From Kribbella steppae (GTDB lineage: Bacteria; Actinomycetota; Actinomycetes; Propionibacteriales; Kribbellaceae), in contig NZ_SLWN01000003.1 of NCBI RefSeq assembly GCF_004342025.1, positions 62,001 to 126,000 on the forward strand: a DNA stretch of 64,000 nucleotides, in the 5' to 3' direction. Positions 1 through 8,633 of this stretch are shown here, piece by piece. The notes beneath the pieces were generated by a model, which did not search any database, had not been told where the DNA came from, and worked only from the letters and a program-made list of their open reading frames with translations. Position numbers and translations under genes: made by a program. Position 1 is the stretch's first letter. Every line of letters starts with the position of its first letter.

Positions 1-1
1 C

Positions 2-175
2 GAGCGGGGCTGGTCTCGCCCCGTCGTGGGAGACCTCGAGAATGGGCGCCGCCGGGTGACAGTCGCGGACGTCATAGCCCTCTGTCGTGCGCTTGACGTG
101 GATCTCCGTGAGCTGCTGCGCGGTGTGGATGACGACGGCCTGCGGGTCCTCGGCCTGGACCGCCGCCGCACCTAG
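2..175 (+). CDS. XRE-family HTH regulator, C-terminal part (cut by window edge)
   Basis: The reading frame is open from the first bases to a TAG at 173-175 and gives about 57 residues. It starts inside a helix-turn-helix: RGWSRPVVGDLENGRRRV is the recognition helix and following turn of an XRE/Cro-type domain, followed by VADVIALCRALDVDLRELL, the usual fifth helix with its aliphatic spacing. The N-terminus lies left of the window. Family assignment is good; the regulated target is unknown. It lies left of the NACHT gene on the same strand, with a gap of about 750 bp. Confidence 0.7.
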   Translation, partial: ERGWSRPVVGDLENGRRRVTVADVIALCRALDVDLRELLRGVDDDGLRVLGLDRRRT

Positions 176-327
176 GCCTGGCTTAGAGTCTGGTCACCTG
201 CAGTCGATGGTCGGCCGGCTGACGCCACCAACACGGGGCTAGCGATTCGCGTAGCGATGCCACGGTGTGACGCCCACGGCTACTCGCGTGGCGACGGCGG
301 ATTTCTCAGGAGTCTCACTCGCTGCAG

Positions 328-585
328 TTAGGCAGACGCAACGGCTTCTTCCAGCTCCTCAAGCTTCTTCCGGATCCGCACCTTATGCTCTTTCGACGTG
401 CGGTTGCCATCAAGTTGCTTCTCCAACGTCTTGCGTGCATTGTTCACTAGCCGCCGCTCGAGATACCGGCTGGCCTGAACCTCGAGGTAATACAAGGCAC
501 AAGCCGACGCCGCCTTGACTGACCTCAACGCGAGGGTGGCGATCGCTCTGTCAATGGCGCTGTCAATGAACCGCAGCCCTAACAT
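328..585 (-). CDS. Small hypothetical protein with charged helical C-terminus
   Basis: This 85-residue frame is not recognised. The first half has short hydrophobic helices (IDRAIATLAL, ACALYYLEV). The second half is rich in Lys, Arg and Glu (KVRIRKKLEELEEAVA) and should be helical. No convincing ribosome binding site precedes the ATG at 585. The codon pattern is less GC-biased at third positions than in the core genes further right, which fits the mobile zone. It may be a remnant rather than a working gene. Confidence 0.35.
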   Translation of the reverse strand: MLGLRFIDSAIDRAIATLALRSVKAASACALYYLEVQASRYLERRLVNNARKTLEKQLDGNRTSKEHKVRIRKKLEELEEAVASA

Positions 586-928
586 GCCAAATCAGACAGC
601 ACAGACGCTCGATTGTGCAGGGATCCAGGCGTGAGACAGCCTGGTCTGTGCGGAGCGTGCAACTTTTAATCCGCAGCGTCGGCGTTTGGCGCAGTGGCGG
701 GTTCGCATTGTCGGGTCGCCGGTCGCTGAGCGGCGACACGGGCGTAGCGCCATCCGCTGGCATCCGACCAACGCAGGAGCGCGCAACGTCAGGTGCCGTT
801 GGGCAGGCCAAGCCAGATCTCGGTGATCCGTGGGTCGACGACAAGACCAAATTCCAAGCTAGGCGACGAAGATGCGACCGACACTCGTCACTAGGACCGT
901 GCGCATGCGATCGGGTTCGCCATGATGG
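586..928. other. Gene-free stretch upstream of the NACHT gene
   Basis: I see no coding frame with a ribosome binding site or recognisable family here. The promoter of the NACHT gene should lie in its right-hand part, but no clear -35/-10 pair stands out. Confidence 0.4.
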
Positions 929-3031
929 GTGGTTGTGAGGGGACATCGACTAAGTGGACTTTGGTACGCCGTAGTGGGGATAGCCACGGTCGGGGTAGCG
1001 GTGTGGGCGGTACTCCGAGTGGAGTTCGGGGACGTCGACCCGCTGAGTGCTGCGATCGGCTTTGCAGCGCTGTTGGTCGCGATCCCGGGGATGGTCGTGG
1101 TGATGCGGGGTTGGCGGCGGCAGCATTTAGATACCGCGGTACTCACTGAGCAGTTGGCCGGCGAGGTGGGGAAACGCGAAGACCGGGCACGCCTGCAGCT
1201 ACTAGGCGATCCGAGCCGCACCATCGACCTGCGGTTCGACTTCCGCCCGGCGCCCGCACACAATGCTGCGGGCGCGGCTCCCAAAAGCCGGTTGGGCGAG
1301 GTGGCGGCCTACTACTGGGAGCTGCAACCGCGCAGGATGGTGATCACCGGTGCGCCGGGCGCAGGCAAGACCGTCCTGGCGATCGAGCTGATAATGGCGT
1401 TGCTGGCAAACCGCATGCCGGGGGATCCGGTGCCGATACGCCTGACAGCATCGTCGTGGGATCTGAACGCCGGACCGTCAATGCAGCCATCTGCTGCTAC
1501 GCAGCAGATGAAGAATTGGGTGACTGCCCACCTAGTCGAGGCATACCGCCTGCCGCAGCGGGCCGCGCAGGCGCTAGTGGACGCCGGCCGGGTTCTGCCG
1601 GTGGTGGACGGGCTCGACGAATTGGACCCCACCGATCGACCGGGATATGCGTCGCGGGCCGGGCAGGCACTGCAGGTATTCAACAGCTACCAGCGCTACA
1701 GCAACAGGGCGGAGCTGATCGTGACCTGCCGCAGCGGGCACTATCAGGCGCTGACCGATGACCTGGCCTGGGTTCAGGACGCTGCACGGGTCGAAATCCG
1801 CCCAGTGAGCGGAGTACAGGCCCGCAAGTTCATCACTGCCCGGGCCGTAGACGCCAAGCGGTGGCAGACAGTCCTGGAGACCATCAAACGCGGCCACCCG
1901 CTCACCTTCGGACTTGACACGCCGTGGCGGCTGGCCCTGGCTCTGACCGTCTATGAGCAACGAGACAAGAAGACCGGGAGGTTCCTGCGGAACCCCGACG
2001 AGTTGACCAACACTCGGCTGGGCACCTCGGACGCAGTTCGCGACCACCTGCTCGAGTCGTTCATCCCCGCAGCCTTCCGCAACGCCGGCGACCAATCACT
2101 CGACCCCGCCCAGGCACATCGCTGGCTGGCAGTCATAGCCAGCTACCTGAACCACAACACAACGAGCGGCCGCGGCGTCGGCGGGCGGCAACTGTCCGGC
2201 ACCGACATCGTGCTACACGAGTTGTGGCCGCTAGCCGGTGTCCGCCGCCCTCGCATGGTGTTTCCGGCTCTGCTTGCCGTGGCCTGGCTTGTCGGCTTCC
2301 CGATAATGCTGAGTCCGCTCTCCACCGAGTTCTCCGCAGATCTGGTGCTGGCGCTCGGGCTGCCGTTCCTGATCGCTTTCCTTCTCGGCTGCCTGTCGTA
2401 CTCCGAAATCTGGCCGAAACCACACCGGCTGGTCCTCACACGACTGCACACCGCACACGGTCGCCGCGAGTTCGCGGTCGGGCTCGCGGTGGGGCTCGTG
2501 GCTGGCCTCGTGGCTGGCCTCGTGTTGGGGCTGGTGGCCGGGGTTGGGCTCGCCGGCGGGCTCGCGGGCGGACTCATTTGGGGGCTCGTACTCGGGCTCG
2601 AAGAAGAAGCCGACCTCGGGACGCCGGAGCCGCGATCGATGGTCCGTGACGATCTCGTGATTGGGCTAGTACTCGGGCTCGCCTTCACGACCGCGATCGT
2701 GATTGCGATCGCGGACTGGACTGGACTGGGCTGGTTCGCGCTCGGGGTCGCGGTCGGAACGGGGCTCGCGGGCGGGCTCACGTTCGGGCTCGCGGGGTGG
2801 CGTTACGTCGCGCTGCTGCTATGTACCCGCAGACGTGGTGAGCACTGGCTGCCCTGGCGACTTGGCCAATTCCTAGACGCCTGTTACCGCGCTGGCATCG
2901 TTCGGATCGCCAGCACCGGCTACCAGTTCCGTCACCGGGAACTGCAGGACTACCTGGCCCATCACCCGCTGCCCGCCGCTGACCCGTCATCAGACGGGAT
3001 CCAAACCGGTGGACAATCCTCACACCACTAG
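929..3031 (+). CDS. Membrane-anchored NACHT-domain STAND NTPase
   Basis: The protein has 700 residues. Two hydrophobic segments at about 11-30 and 40-58 anchor the N-terminus. The NACHT core follows, with Walker A GAPGAGKT at 141-148 and Walker B VLPVVDGLDEL at about 222-232. The C-terminal third (about 445-635) is membrane-embedded and contains a long Gly-every-fourth-residue stretch (GLVAGLVAGLVLGL) resembling a glycine zipper. The end, YQFRHRELQDYLA, is typical of actinobacterial NACHT proteins. STAND NTPases of this kind act as ligand-triggered switches, and bacterial NACHT proteins include antiphage sensors. The location beside tRNA-fragment integration sites fits that role, but the trigger and effector are unknown. 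The start may be GTG 929 or GTG 935. Confidence 0.85.
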   Translation: MVVRGHRLSGLWYAVVGIATVGVAVWAVLRVEFGDVDPLSAAIGFAALLVAIPGMVVVMRGWRRQHLDTAVLTEQLAGEVGKREDRARLQLLGDPSRTIDLRFDFRPAPAHNAAGAAPKSRLGEVAAYYWELQPRRMVITGAPGAGKTVLAIELIMALLANRMPGDPVPIRLTASSWDLNAGPSMQPSAATQQMKNWVTAHLVEAYRLPQRAAQALVDAGRVLPVVDGLDELDPTDRPGYASRAGQALQVFNSYQRYSNRAELIVTCRSGHYQALTDDLAWVQDAARVEIRPVSGVQARKFITARAVDAKRWQTVLETIKRGHPLTFGLDTPWRLALALTVYEQRDKKTGRFLRNPDELTNTRLGTSDAVRDHLLESFIPAAFRNAGDQSLDPAQAHRWLAVIASYLNHNTTSGRGVGGRQLSGTDIVLHELWPLAGVRRPRMVFPALLAVAWLVGFPIMLSPLSTEFSADLVLALGLPFLIAFLLGCLSYSEIWPKPHRLVLTRLHTAHGRREFAVGLAVGLVAGLVAGLVLGLVAGVGLAGGLAGGLIWGLVLGLEEEADLGTPEPRSMVRDDLVIGLVLGLAFTTAIVIAIADWTGLGWFALGVAVGTGLAGGLTFGLAGWRYVALLLCTRRRGEHWLPWRLGQFLDACYRAGIVRIASTGYQFRHRELQDYLAHHPLPAADPSSDGIQTGGQSSHH

Positions 3032-3313
3032 GCACCCGCCACATCGAGAGCTCGGACCATCAATCTCGAATCTGCGAAGCCGCTGGACTGTGCGCAAAGA
3101 GTCGATCGATTTTCCTGAACGGGATGGCCTGGGCGAAAGCCGACTACGCTGCTGAGAGTGCGACTAGCTACGCGGTGACCGATGCCCTGTCGCGTGACAC
3201 GGTTCATGACGCGAACTGGAGTCAACTCGTGCTGGTGGAGCTGTCCACAGTGCCGATGGAAGCCACTCCTGACGCCTAGAGATGGCAGAGTTAATGCCAT
3301 CGCGCAGCCTTTT

Positions 3314-3351
3314 AATCCGCGGGTTGTGGGTTCGAGTCCCACGGGGCCTAC
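3314..3351 (+). repeat. tRNA-Lys 3'-half attachment-site repeat, copy 1
   Basis: The sequence reads as the 3' half of a tRNA: T-arm GTGGG-TTCGAGT-CCCAC followed by acceptor strand GGGGCCT and a discriminator A. The preceding CTTTTAA (3309-3315) matches a tRNA-Lys(UUU) anticodon loop. Near-identical copies lie at 12355, 17480 and 27940. An integrase gene ends 55 bp to the right and points toward it, as expected for an att site in a tRNA 3' end. The upstream 5' half does not form proper anticodon and acceptor stems, so this is not an intact tRNA. Confidence 0.85.
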
Positions 3352-3352
3352 A

Positions 3353-3384
3353 AAACCCCAGGTCAGAGAGCTGACCTGGGGTTT
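3353..3384. terminator. Intrinsic terminator between att copy 1 and integrase
   Basis: This is a perfect 14-bp stem (3353-3366 pairing with 3371-3384) with a 4-base AGAG loop. On the minus strand the stem runs into TTTTG, so it should stop integrase transcription before the att site. Copy 2 has a related but disrupted sequence at the same position. Confidence 0.75.
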
Positions 3385-3405
3385 CGTGTCTTTGTGGCCC
3401 ATGGT

Positions 3406-4728
3406 TTACCCCACGGTTTTGTCCTCCGGACCAGCGTTGAGAGCCCTCTCCAGAGCACTCGCCGCGGCCGGATTCTTCGCCTTCCGACCCATGTACACGT
3501 CCTGTGTCATCGACGGCCGCGCGTGCCCGAGCTGGTCGGCGATCTGCCGCGCGCTTTGCCCTGCGTCGTCGAGGATCGTTGCCGTCGTCTTCCTGAACAC
3601 GTGGGACGTGAGCCACGAGAACGCGTCAGCCTCACTCGGCGCCGAGGCTTCATCGACCAGGCGGAGTAGGGTCGCCCGCTCCTGACCGCGCAGGCGGTAC
3701 AGATCCAGCAGCGCCGCCGCATCCTCTCGCGTGACCTTGAGCCGTGCGCGCTCGATCAGGCTGATTCGCGAGCTGGACCAGCCGAGGCGCTTCGTCACCT
3801 CCGGTTGCGTTATGCCGGCGTCTCGCCTCGCCTTGCGCAGTTGCTCGCTCAGCGCCCGCCGAACCTCATCACCGATGGGAGAGCGCGCCTTCCGTAGATC
3901 CCTGTTGACGTTGGATGGGTCACGGAATCCGCCACGCGAGTCAGGAAATACCGCTTGTTCCAGCCGAATGCCCTGTGCCGCTCTGGCCAACAGCATCGAG
4001 AGACACCAGGAGGGCACGACCAACACGCGCTCACCTGCACGGGACTTGGTACGCGTTCGGATCAGTCCCTCACCCGTCACCCGAATAATCTGGTGGGTGA
4101 TTTCGATCTCGCCTGTCTGAAGATTCACCTGTGGCCACAGCAATCCGAGCGATTCTCCGATTCGGACGCCTGTCGCGAGCATGAACGTGGTCAGGTCTGG
4201 AAGGTCCGCCCGTACAGCAGCAGGATCCTTGCTGATCTGAGCAAACCAGGCCTCCCGCTCAGCCTCCGTCAACGCTCGGGGCCTTCTCTTTGGCTGTCCC
4301 TCGATCCGCTCAACATCGCGAACGGGGTTGACCGGTAGGGCGCCGTACCGAACAGCCAACCCCAGGATGCCGGAGATGATGCTTCGACAGCTCCGTGCCG
4401 TGGCCGGCCCGACCTCGTCGCGGATTGCACAGACCACCTTGTCAATGAGCGGGGTGTTTATCTCGCCGAGACGGACATCTCCCAGCCCTGGCAGGAGAGT
4501 CCTATCCAGATGGCACCTGTAGGTGTCGAGACTCCCAGCAGAACGTCTGCCGTCCTTCACCATCTGTCGGAACTTCTCAAGCCACAGATCCGCAGCAAGC
4601 GAGAACTTGTCTGACCCCGTGAGCTTGCTGCCCCGACCGCCGTTGCGACGCTCGATCAGCTTCTCCTGCAGGTTGTCTCTGCAGCGGTCTTGCTCGATCC
4701 GTTGTCGACGGCGGGTGAAGACTGACCC
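3406..4728 (-). pseudogene. Tyrosine integrase, catalytic part with embedded XRE domain (split by IS21)
   Basis: This is the 3' portion of a phage-type tyrosine recombinase, about 440 codons. Visible are the core-binding domain, the catalytic Arg in GVRIGESLG, a Lys in the RTKSRAGE hairpin, HVFRK (HxxR box), LGHARPS and the nucleophile Tyr in QDVYMGR. Between RDLRK and the HxxR box there are about 82 extra residues (3625-3882) that form an XRE helix-turn-helix (LRKARRDAGITQPEVTKRLG). Integrase 2 at 12405 lacks this insert. The 5' end is separated by an IS21 element; its start lies at 6943-7107. A further frame change near 4670-4690 (SKTAAET in one frame, LQEKLIER in the next) shows decay. Its product would have recombined att copy 1. 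Confidence 0.85.
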
Positions 4729-4773
4729 TGTAGCGACGGCTGAAAGTGGACCCCCTGCGTGACCCTGTGAAGG

Positions 4774-6056
4774 GTGATGACAGTGGAGGACTGGGCTGAG
4801 ATCCGTCGGCTGCACAGGTCGGAGGGGATGGCGATCAAGGCGATCGCGCGTGAGCTGGGGGTCTCGCGGAATGCTGTTCGTCGTGCGCTGGCGCGGGACA
4901 CGGCGCCGAAGTATGTCCGAGCCTCGAGGGGTTCGAGGGTTGATGCGGTCGAGCCTCGGATCAGGGAGTTGTTGAAGACGACTCCGACGATGCCGGCCAC
5001 GGTGATCGCGGAGCGGATCGGCTGGCAGCATGGCTTGACGGTGCTGAAGGATCGGGTCGCGTGCTCCGTCCGCACTATCTGCCGTCGGATCCGGCGTCGC
5101 GGACGGAGTACGGGGCTGGGCATCGGGTGCAGTGTGATCTGTGGTTCCCGCCGGCAGTGGTGCCGTTGGGGGCTGGTCAGGCAGGGTCGCCGCCGGTGCT
5201 GGTGATGACGTCTGGTTACTCGCGGATGCGGTGGGCGGTGATGATCGCGTCGCGGCAGGCACCGGACCTGATCGCCGGGCACTGGCAGTTGCTGCAGAAC
5301 ATCGGTGCGGTGCCGCGCGAGCTGGTCTGGGACAACGAGTCCGCGGTGGGGTGCTGGCGGCGCGGCAAGGCGACGCTGACGGGCGAGTTCGAGACTTTCC
5401 GCGGCAGTCTGGGCATCGGGGTGCATTTGTGTCGGCCCCGCGACCCGGAGGCCAAGGGCCTGGTTGAGCGGAACAACGGCTACTTCGAGACCTCGTTCCT
5501 GCCCGGGCGGACGTTCACCGGGCACCAGGACTTCAACACCCAGCTGGCCGACTGGTTGGTGCTGGCCAATGCCCGGCATTCGCGTCGGATCGGCTGTGCA
5601 CCGACGGCACGGTGGGCCACCGATCGGGCGGCGATGCTGGCGATGCCACCGACGGCTCCAGCCGTCGGGTGGTCGGTGCGGGTCCGGCTGCCGCGGGATT
5701 ACTACGTGCGGATCGCGTCCAACGACTACTCCGTCGATCCTGTGGTGGTCGGTCGGTTCGTCGAGGTCGCAGCGGACCTGACTACGGTCACCATTACCTG
5801 TGGCGGTGTGGTCGTGGGCAGGCACAGGCGCTGCTGGGCCAGACATCAGACCATCACCGACCCGGCCCATCGAGAGGCCGCGAAGCGTCTTGCCCACCAC
5901 GCCGCAGCAGCCAGGGACCAAGCCACCAGCACCGGGCGGCCAACCGGCGCTGAGGTCGTGGTGGAACGCCGAGACCTGTCGGTCTATGACGCCTTGTTCG
6001 GCCTAACCAAACCGATCGGGCCGACCGGGACCCGCGTCGACGGCGAGGTGGCCTGA
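4774..6056 (+). pseudogene. istA: IstA transposase, broken by one-base deletion
   Basis: The N-terminal frame (4774-5060) encodes a helix-turn-helix (AIKAIARELGVSRNAVRRAL) typical of IS21 transposases. The DDE catalytic part continues in another frame from about 5061 (VQCDLWFP, ELVWDNESA, EAKGLVERNNGYFE). Alignment of the two frames points to the loss of one C near 5058, where KDRV-x-VLRPHYL should be continuous. Both parts are otherwise intact and overlap istB by one base. As written, a full transposase cannot be made unless frameshifting occurs; a sequencing error is also possible. Confidence 0.8.
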
Positions 6057-6880
6057 TGGCAACCCGTGCGAGCTCGTCGGCCAAACCCGGCACAGTCATC
6101 AAGGCCGAACGAGACCTGACCAGTGAACTGTCGTTCCTGACCAGGGCGTTGAAGGCACCGACCCTGCGCGAAGCCGTCGGTCGGCTGGCCGAACGCGCCC
6201 GGGCCGAGGGCTGGTCGCATGAGGAGTTCCTGGCCGCGTGTCTGCAACGCGAAGTCTCAGCCCGTGAGTCTCACGGCGGCGAGGGCCGGATCCGGGCCGC
6301 CAGGTTCCCCGCCCGCAAGTCCCTGGAGGAGTTCGACTTCGACCACGCCCGCGGACTCAAACGCGACGTCATCGCCCACCTGGGAACACTCGACTTCATC
6401 GCCGGCAAGGACAACGTGGTCTTCCTCGGACCACCCGGCACCGGCAAAACCCACCTCGCCACCGGCATCGCCATCCGCGCCTGCCAAGCCGGCCACCGAG
6501 TCCTGTTCGCCACCGCCGCCGAATGGGTCGACCGGCTCGCCGAGGCCCACACCGCAGGCCGGCTCCAAGACGAACTCCGCCGGCTAGGCCGCTACCCGCT
6601 GCTGGTCATCGACGAAGTCGGCTACATCCCCTTCGAACACGAAGCCGCGAACCTGTTCTTCCAGCTCGTCTCCTCCCGCTACGAACGAGCATCCCTGATC
6701 GTCACCAGCAACAAAGAGTTCGGCCGCTGGGGCGAAGTCTTCGGAGACGACACCGTCGCCGCCGCGATGATCGACCGCCTCGTCCACCACGCCGACGTCA
6801 TCGCCCTCAAAGGCGACTCCTACCGCCTCAAAAACCACAACCTCGGACGGATCCCCACACCGACCGACGACCAACCATGA
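6056..6880 (+). CDS. istB: IstB-type transposition helper ATPase
   Basis: The protein has 274 residues, the normal IstB length. It is an AAA+ ATPase with Walker A LGPPGTGKTHLA and Walker B LLVIDEVGYIP, followed by TSNKEFGRWGEVFGDDTVAAAMIDRL, the standard IstB sensor region (only partly quoted key residues: TSNK, GDD, IDR). IstB proteins bind target DNA, select the site and stimulate IstA. The gene starts on the last base of istA (TGATG), the coupling seen across IS21. The reading frame is intact although its partner is broken. Confidence 0.93.
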   Translation: MATRASSSAKPGTVIKAERDLTSELSFLTRALKAPTLREAVGRLAERARAEGWSHEEFLAACLQREVSARESHGGEGRIRAARFPARKSLEEFDFDHARGLKRDVIAHLGTLDFIAGKDNVVFLGPPGTGKTHLATGIAIRACQAGHRVLFATAAEWVDRLAEAHTAGRLQDELRRLGRYPLLVIDEVGYIPFEHEAANLFFQLVSSRYERASLIVTSNKEFGRWGEVFGDDTVAAAMIDRLVHHADVIALKGDSYRLKNHNLGRIPTPTDDQP

Positions 6881-6888
6881 CAACCAGC

Positions 6889-6933
6889 AAGGGGTTCACT
6901 TTCAACCGCCGCAAAGGGGTTCATTTTCAACCG
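6889..6933 (+). repeat. IS21 right-end transposase-binding repeats
   Basis: Two 20-bp copies of AAGGGGTTCAYTTTCAACCG lie at 6889-6908 and 6914-6933, 25 bp apart. Multiple terminal repeats of this type are IstA binding sites in IS21 elements. The left end carries the inverted counterpart. Confidence 0.75.
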
Positions 6934-6942
6934 TCGTTGACA

Positions 6943-7107
6943 TCCGTACGCGTCGACCTGTCGAGTGCGCCCATCGAAGTCTCTGAAGTACGCCGTTGAC
7001 CGGTAGCCGTCCGCTTTGCCCTTCTCGTTGGTGTGCGTGATGTAAGTACGGAACTTGCCCCAGGTGCCAAGCGGCAGAGGCTTTCGCGCCATCTTTGGGT
7101 TAGTCAT
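6943..7107 (-). pseudogene. Integrase N-terminal fragment (severed from 3406-4728)
   Basis: Starting at ATG 7107 or 7092, the frame reads MARKPLPLGTWGK..YITHTNEKGK..YFRDFDGRTRQVDAYG and then runs into the IS21 right end. This is the arm-type DNA-binding domain that begins actinobacterial tyrosine integrases. Together with the 3406-4728 piece on the same strand it reconstructs one gene interrupted by the insertion sequence. Confidence 0.8.
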
Positions 7108-7351
7108 GGGCGAGAACGGGGAGCAGACACCAGTCGAGGCCGTTCGCGCCGGTCCAGGACAATTCCTGCTAGCCGCAGAGACAGTCCGATCCACCACGGT
7201 TTTCCGTGTCGGAGACGAAGTCTTCGAGGTCGCATCCGATCCGATACCGGTCGGCAGCGGGAAGTACTTCGCAACTGTAGAGATCAAGTCCGGTCCGGGC
7301 ACCGGGCGCAGGTTGACGGCCCAGCTCCAGGTCGGCCGTCGCGTCCAGTAG
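7106..7351 (+). CDS. Small hypothetical protein next to integrase
   Basis: An 81-residue frame with balanced composition (VEAVRAGPGQFLL, VFRVGDEVFEVA, YFATVEIKSGPG), likely beta-rich. Its ATG overlaps the opposite-strand integrase start, and no ribosome binding site is visible. In many integrative elements the gene beside the integrase is an excisionase or regulator, but nothing in this sequence shows a DNA-binding motif. It may be spurious. Confidence 0.3.
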   Translation: MGENGEQTPVEAVRAGPGQFLLAAETVRSTTVFRVGDEVFEVASDPIPVGSGKYFATVEIKSGPGTGRRLTAQLQVGRRVQ

Positions 7352-7359
7352 CTGGCGAG

Positions 7360-7440
7360 CTGTCCCAGGTGTCCCACTGTCTCAGACAACACTCCGACCT
7401 GCGCAAACGCCTGGGACAGTCCTGAGCAGACCTGTCCCAG
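7360..7440. repeat. Three CTGTCCCAG boxes, two direct and one inverted
   Basis: CTGTCCCAGG at 7360-7369, its inverted form CCTGGGACAG at 7410-7419 and CTGTCCCAG at 7432-7440 lie in a gene-free gap upstream of the integrase. They look like binding sites for an element-encoded DNA-binding protein. Confidence 0.45.
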
Positions 7441-7586
7441 CGCGACCTGATGACTCCCGGTGGCCCAGCCAGCAGGCATTGGGAGGGGCGCCGCGTCGGA
7501 AGGCCACCGGGATCGCATTCCGGACCAGATAGGGCGTCGGAGCCACTCGTGAGGTCCGGGCGGATGCAATACCTAATTGGTCGTCT

Positions 7587-8633
7587 TTAGCGCTCGAAAC
7601 GCGGAGGGCAAGCAGGAAGAACGAGCTGCTGGGGGGCGCGGGAGGTCAGCTGGATCAGGCTAGGTTGCATGTCGACCGTCGCTAGCCAGTTCAATTCGCC
7701 TTCCTTTGGATCGCGAAGCACGTTTTGCCAGTTCTCAGAAACAGGAGACGGATCGCAAAGCTCCCGGGTCGTCGTTTGGGCGGGCACCCGTACAACCTGC
7801 TTTCGCACAGGCGTCAACAGAACGAGTTCGTCCGCGTCACGAGTCAGGACGAACGCCGTGAAGGCTTCTTCACCCTTGGGCTGAATCTTTTCGAATGGCA
7901 TCCAGAAGGCAGTAGGGAACGACAGAATGACCACGGCCCAAGCCATTGCAAGCGGAACCACGAACCGGAAAGCACCTCCGCGCCCCATACCGTAGTCGAA
8001 ACCGGTAATCTTCATCAACTTTTCCACCCCATCAGCGGAGAGTCCTTGCACGAGTACATATACCTCTGGCGCCGCCTCTTTGACTGAACGCTTGTAGTGC
8101 CACTGCGCGAAGGTCGGCACCCACCAGTCTAGGAACAACAAGGGCACGACAGCAGGAACTGTTAGCACAAGGAAGATGATGAAATAACCCCATGGGACAG
8201 TTGTAATCAATACCGCGAAACCGAGTCCGTATGCGATGGATGCATAGGTCGGCTCAATAGCGAGCTTCGCGTTAAGCTTCTTTATAAACCAGGACTTGAT
8301 CTTTAGGCGGGACCATGCCGCGACGACAACCCGAACCATGACAGCAACGAAGAACACGATCGGAATCGTTGATAACAGAATGCGACTAAGCAGCCCGACC
8401 GGATTGGTCACGCTAAGGACTGCAAAGAGCGTGCTCCGCTCATACTGTACGCGACCAGCGATCTGAAGAATCGCAAAGAGTGGCGCGCCAAGCGTTATGA
8501 CGAGCCCCAGATGATCGGTCAGAGCAAACCGCTTCGGTGGTGGTGGCGGCGGAGCATGCTCTCCGGTCGCACGTCTCTCCCATCGCCGCCGTGTGGTCAA
8601 AGTCCGACGCTTCATAGCGCTGCCCCGTCTCAT
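7587..8633 (-). CDS. Multi-pass membrane protein of unknown function
   Basis: The protein has 348 residues. After a basic N-terminus with a run of six prolines there are hydrophobic segments at roughly 38-58, 75-105, 133-150, 153-172 and 235-255. The C-terminal hundred residues are soluble and include LVLLTPVRKQVVRVPAQTTTRELC. An alternative start is ATG 8615. No family was recognised. It sits between two tRNA-fragment repeats, and its codon usage is less GC-skewed than core genes, so it is probably island cargo. Confidence 0.7.
   Translation of the reverse strand: MRRGSAMKRRTLTTRRRWERRATGEHAPPPPPPKRFALTDHLGLVITLGAPLFAILQIAGRVQYERSTLFAVLSVTNPVGLLSRILLSTIPIVFFVAVMVRVVVAAWSRLKIKSWFIKKLNAKLAIEPTYASIAYGLGFAVLITTVPWGYFIIFLVLTVPAVVPLLFLDWWVPTFAQWHYKRSVKEAAPEVYVLVQGLSADGVEKLMKITGFDYGMGRGGAFRFVVPLAMAWAVVILSFPTAFWMPFEKIQPKGEEAFTAFVLTRDADELVLLTPVRKQVVRVPAQTTTRELCDPSPVSENWQNVLRDPKEGELNWLATVDMQPSLIQLTSRAPQQLVLPACPPRFER

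Larger units (their letters stand above)
4729..6942 (+). mobile_element. IS21-family insertion sequence
   Basis: About 2.2 kb bounded by imperfect inverted repeats that begin TGT at 4729 and end ACA at 6942. Each inner end carries a CGGYTGAAARTGRACCCC motif (left about 4736-4754). The element encodes istA (frameshifted) and istB in the usual order with overlapping stop and start. It sits inside the integrase gene, whose two halves flank it. I found no convincing 4-8 bp target duplication, so the insertion may have been followed by rearrangement. Confidence 0.85.

Noticed and set aside
3285..3351. Intact tRNA-Lys gene
   Set aside because: A short hairpin precedes the T-arm, but the anticodon stem has two mismatches and the 5' acceptor strand does not pair properly with GGGGCCT. 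Only the 3' half is tRNA-like.
3028..3402. Minus-strand protein containing GPVGLEPTTRG
   Set aside because: This peptide is the well-known false translation of antisense tRNA sequence; the same artefact appears at 12174-12395.
4729..5262. N-terminal extension of the integrase frame across the IS element
   Set aside because: It is a Pro/Arg-rich reading antisense to istA. The true integrase N-terminus lies at 6943-7107.
4724..6947. IS21 target-site duplication
   Set aside because: The bases flanking the two inverted repeats (GACCC on the left, TCCGT on the right) do not match.
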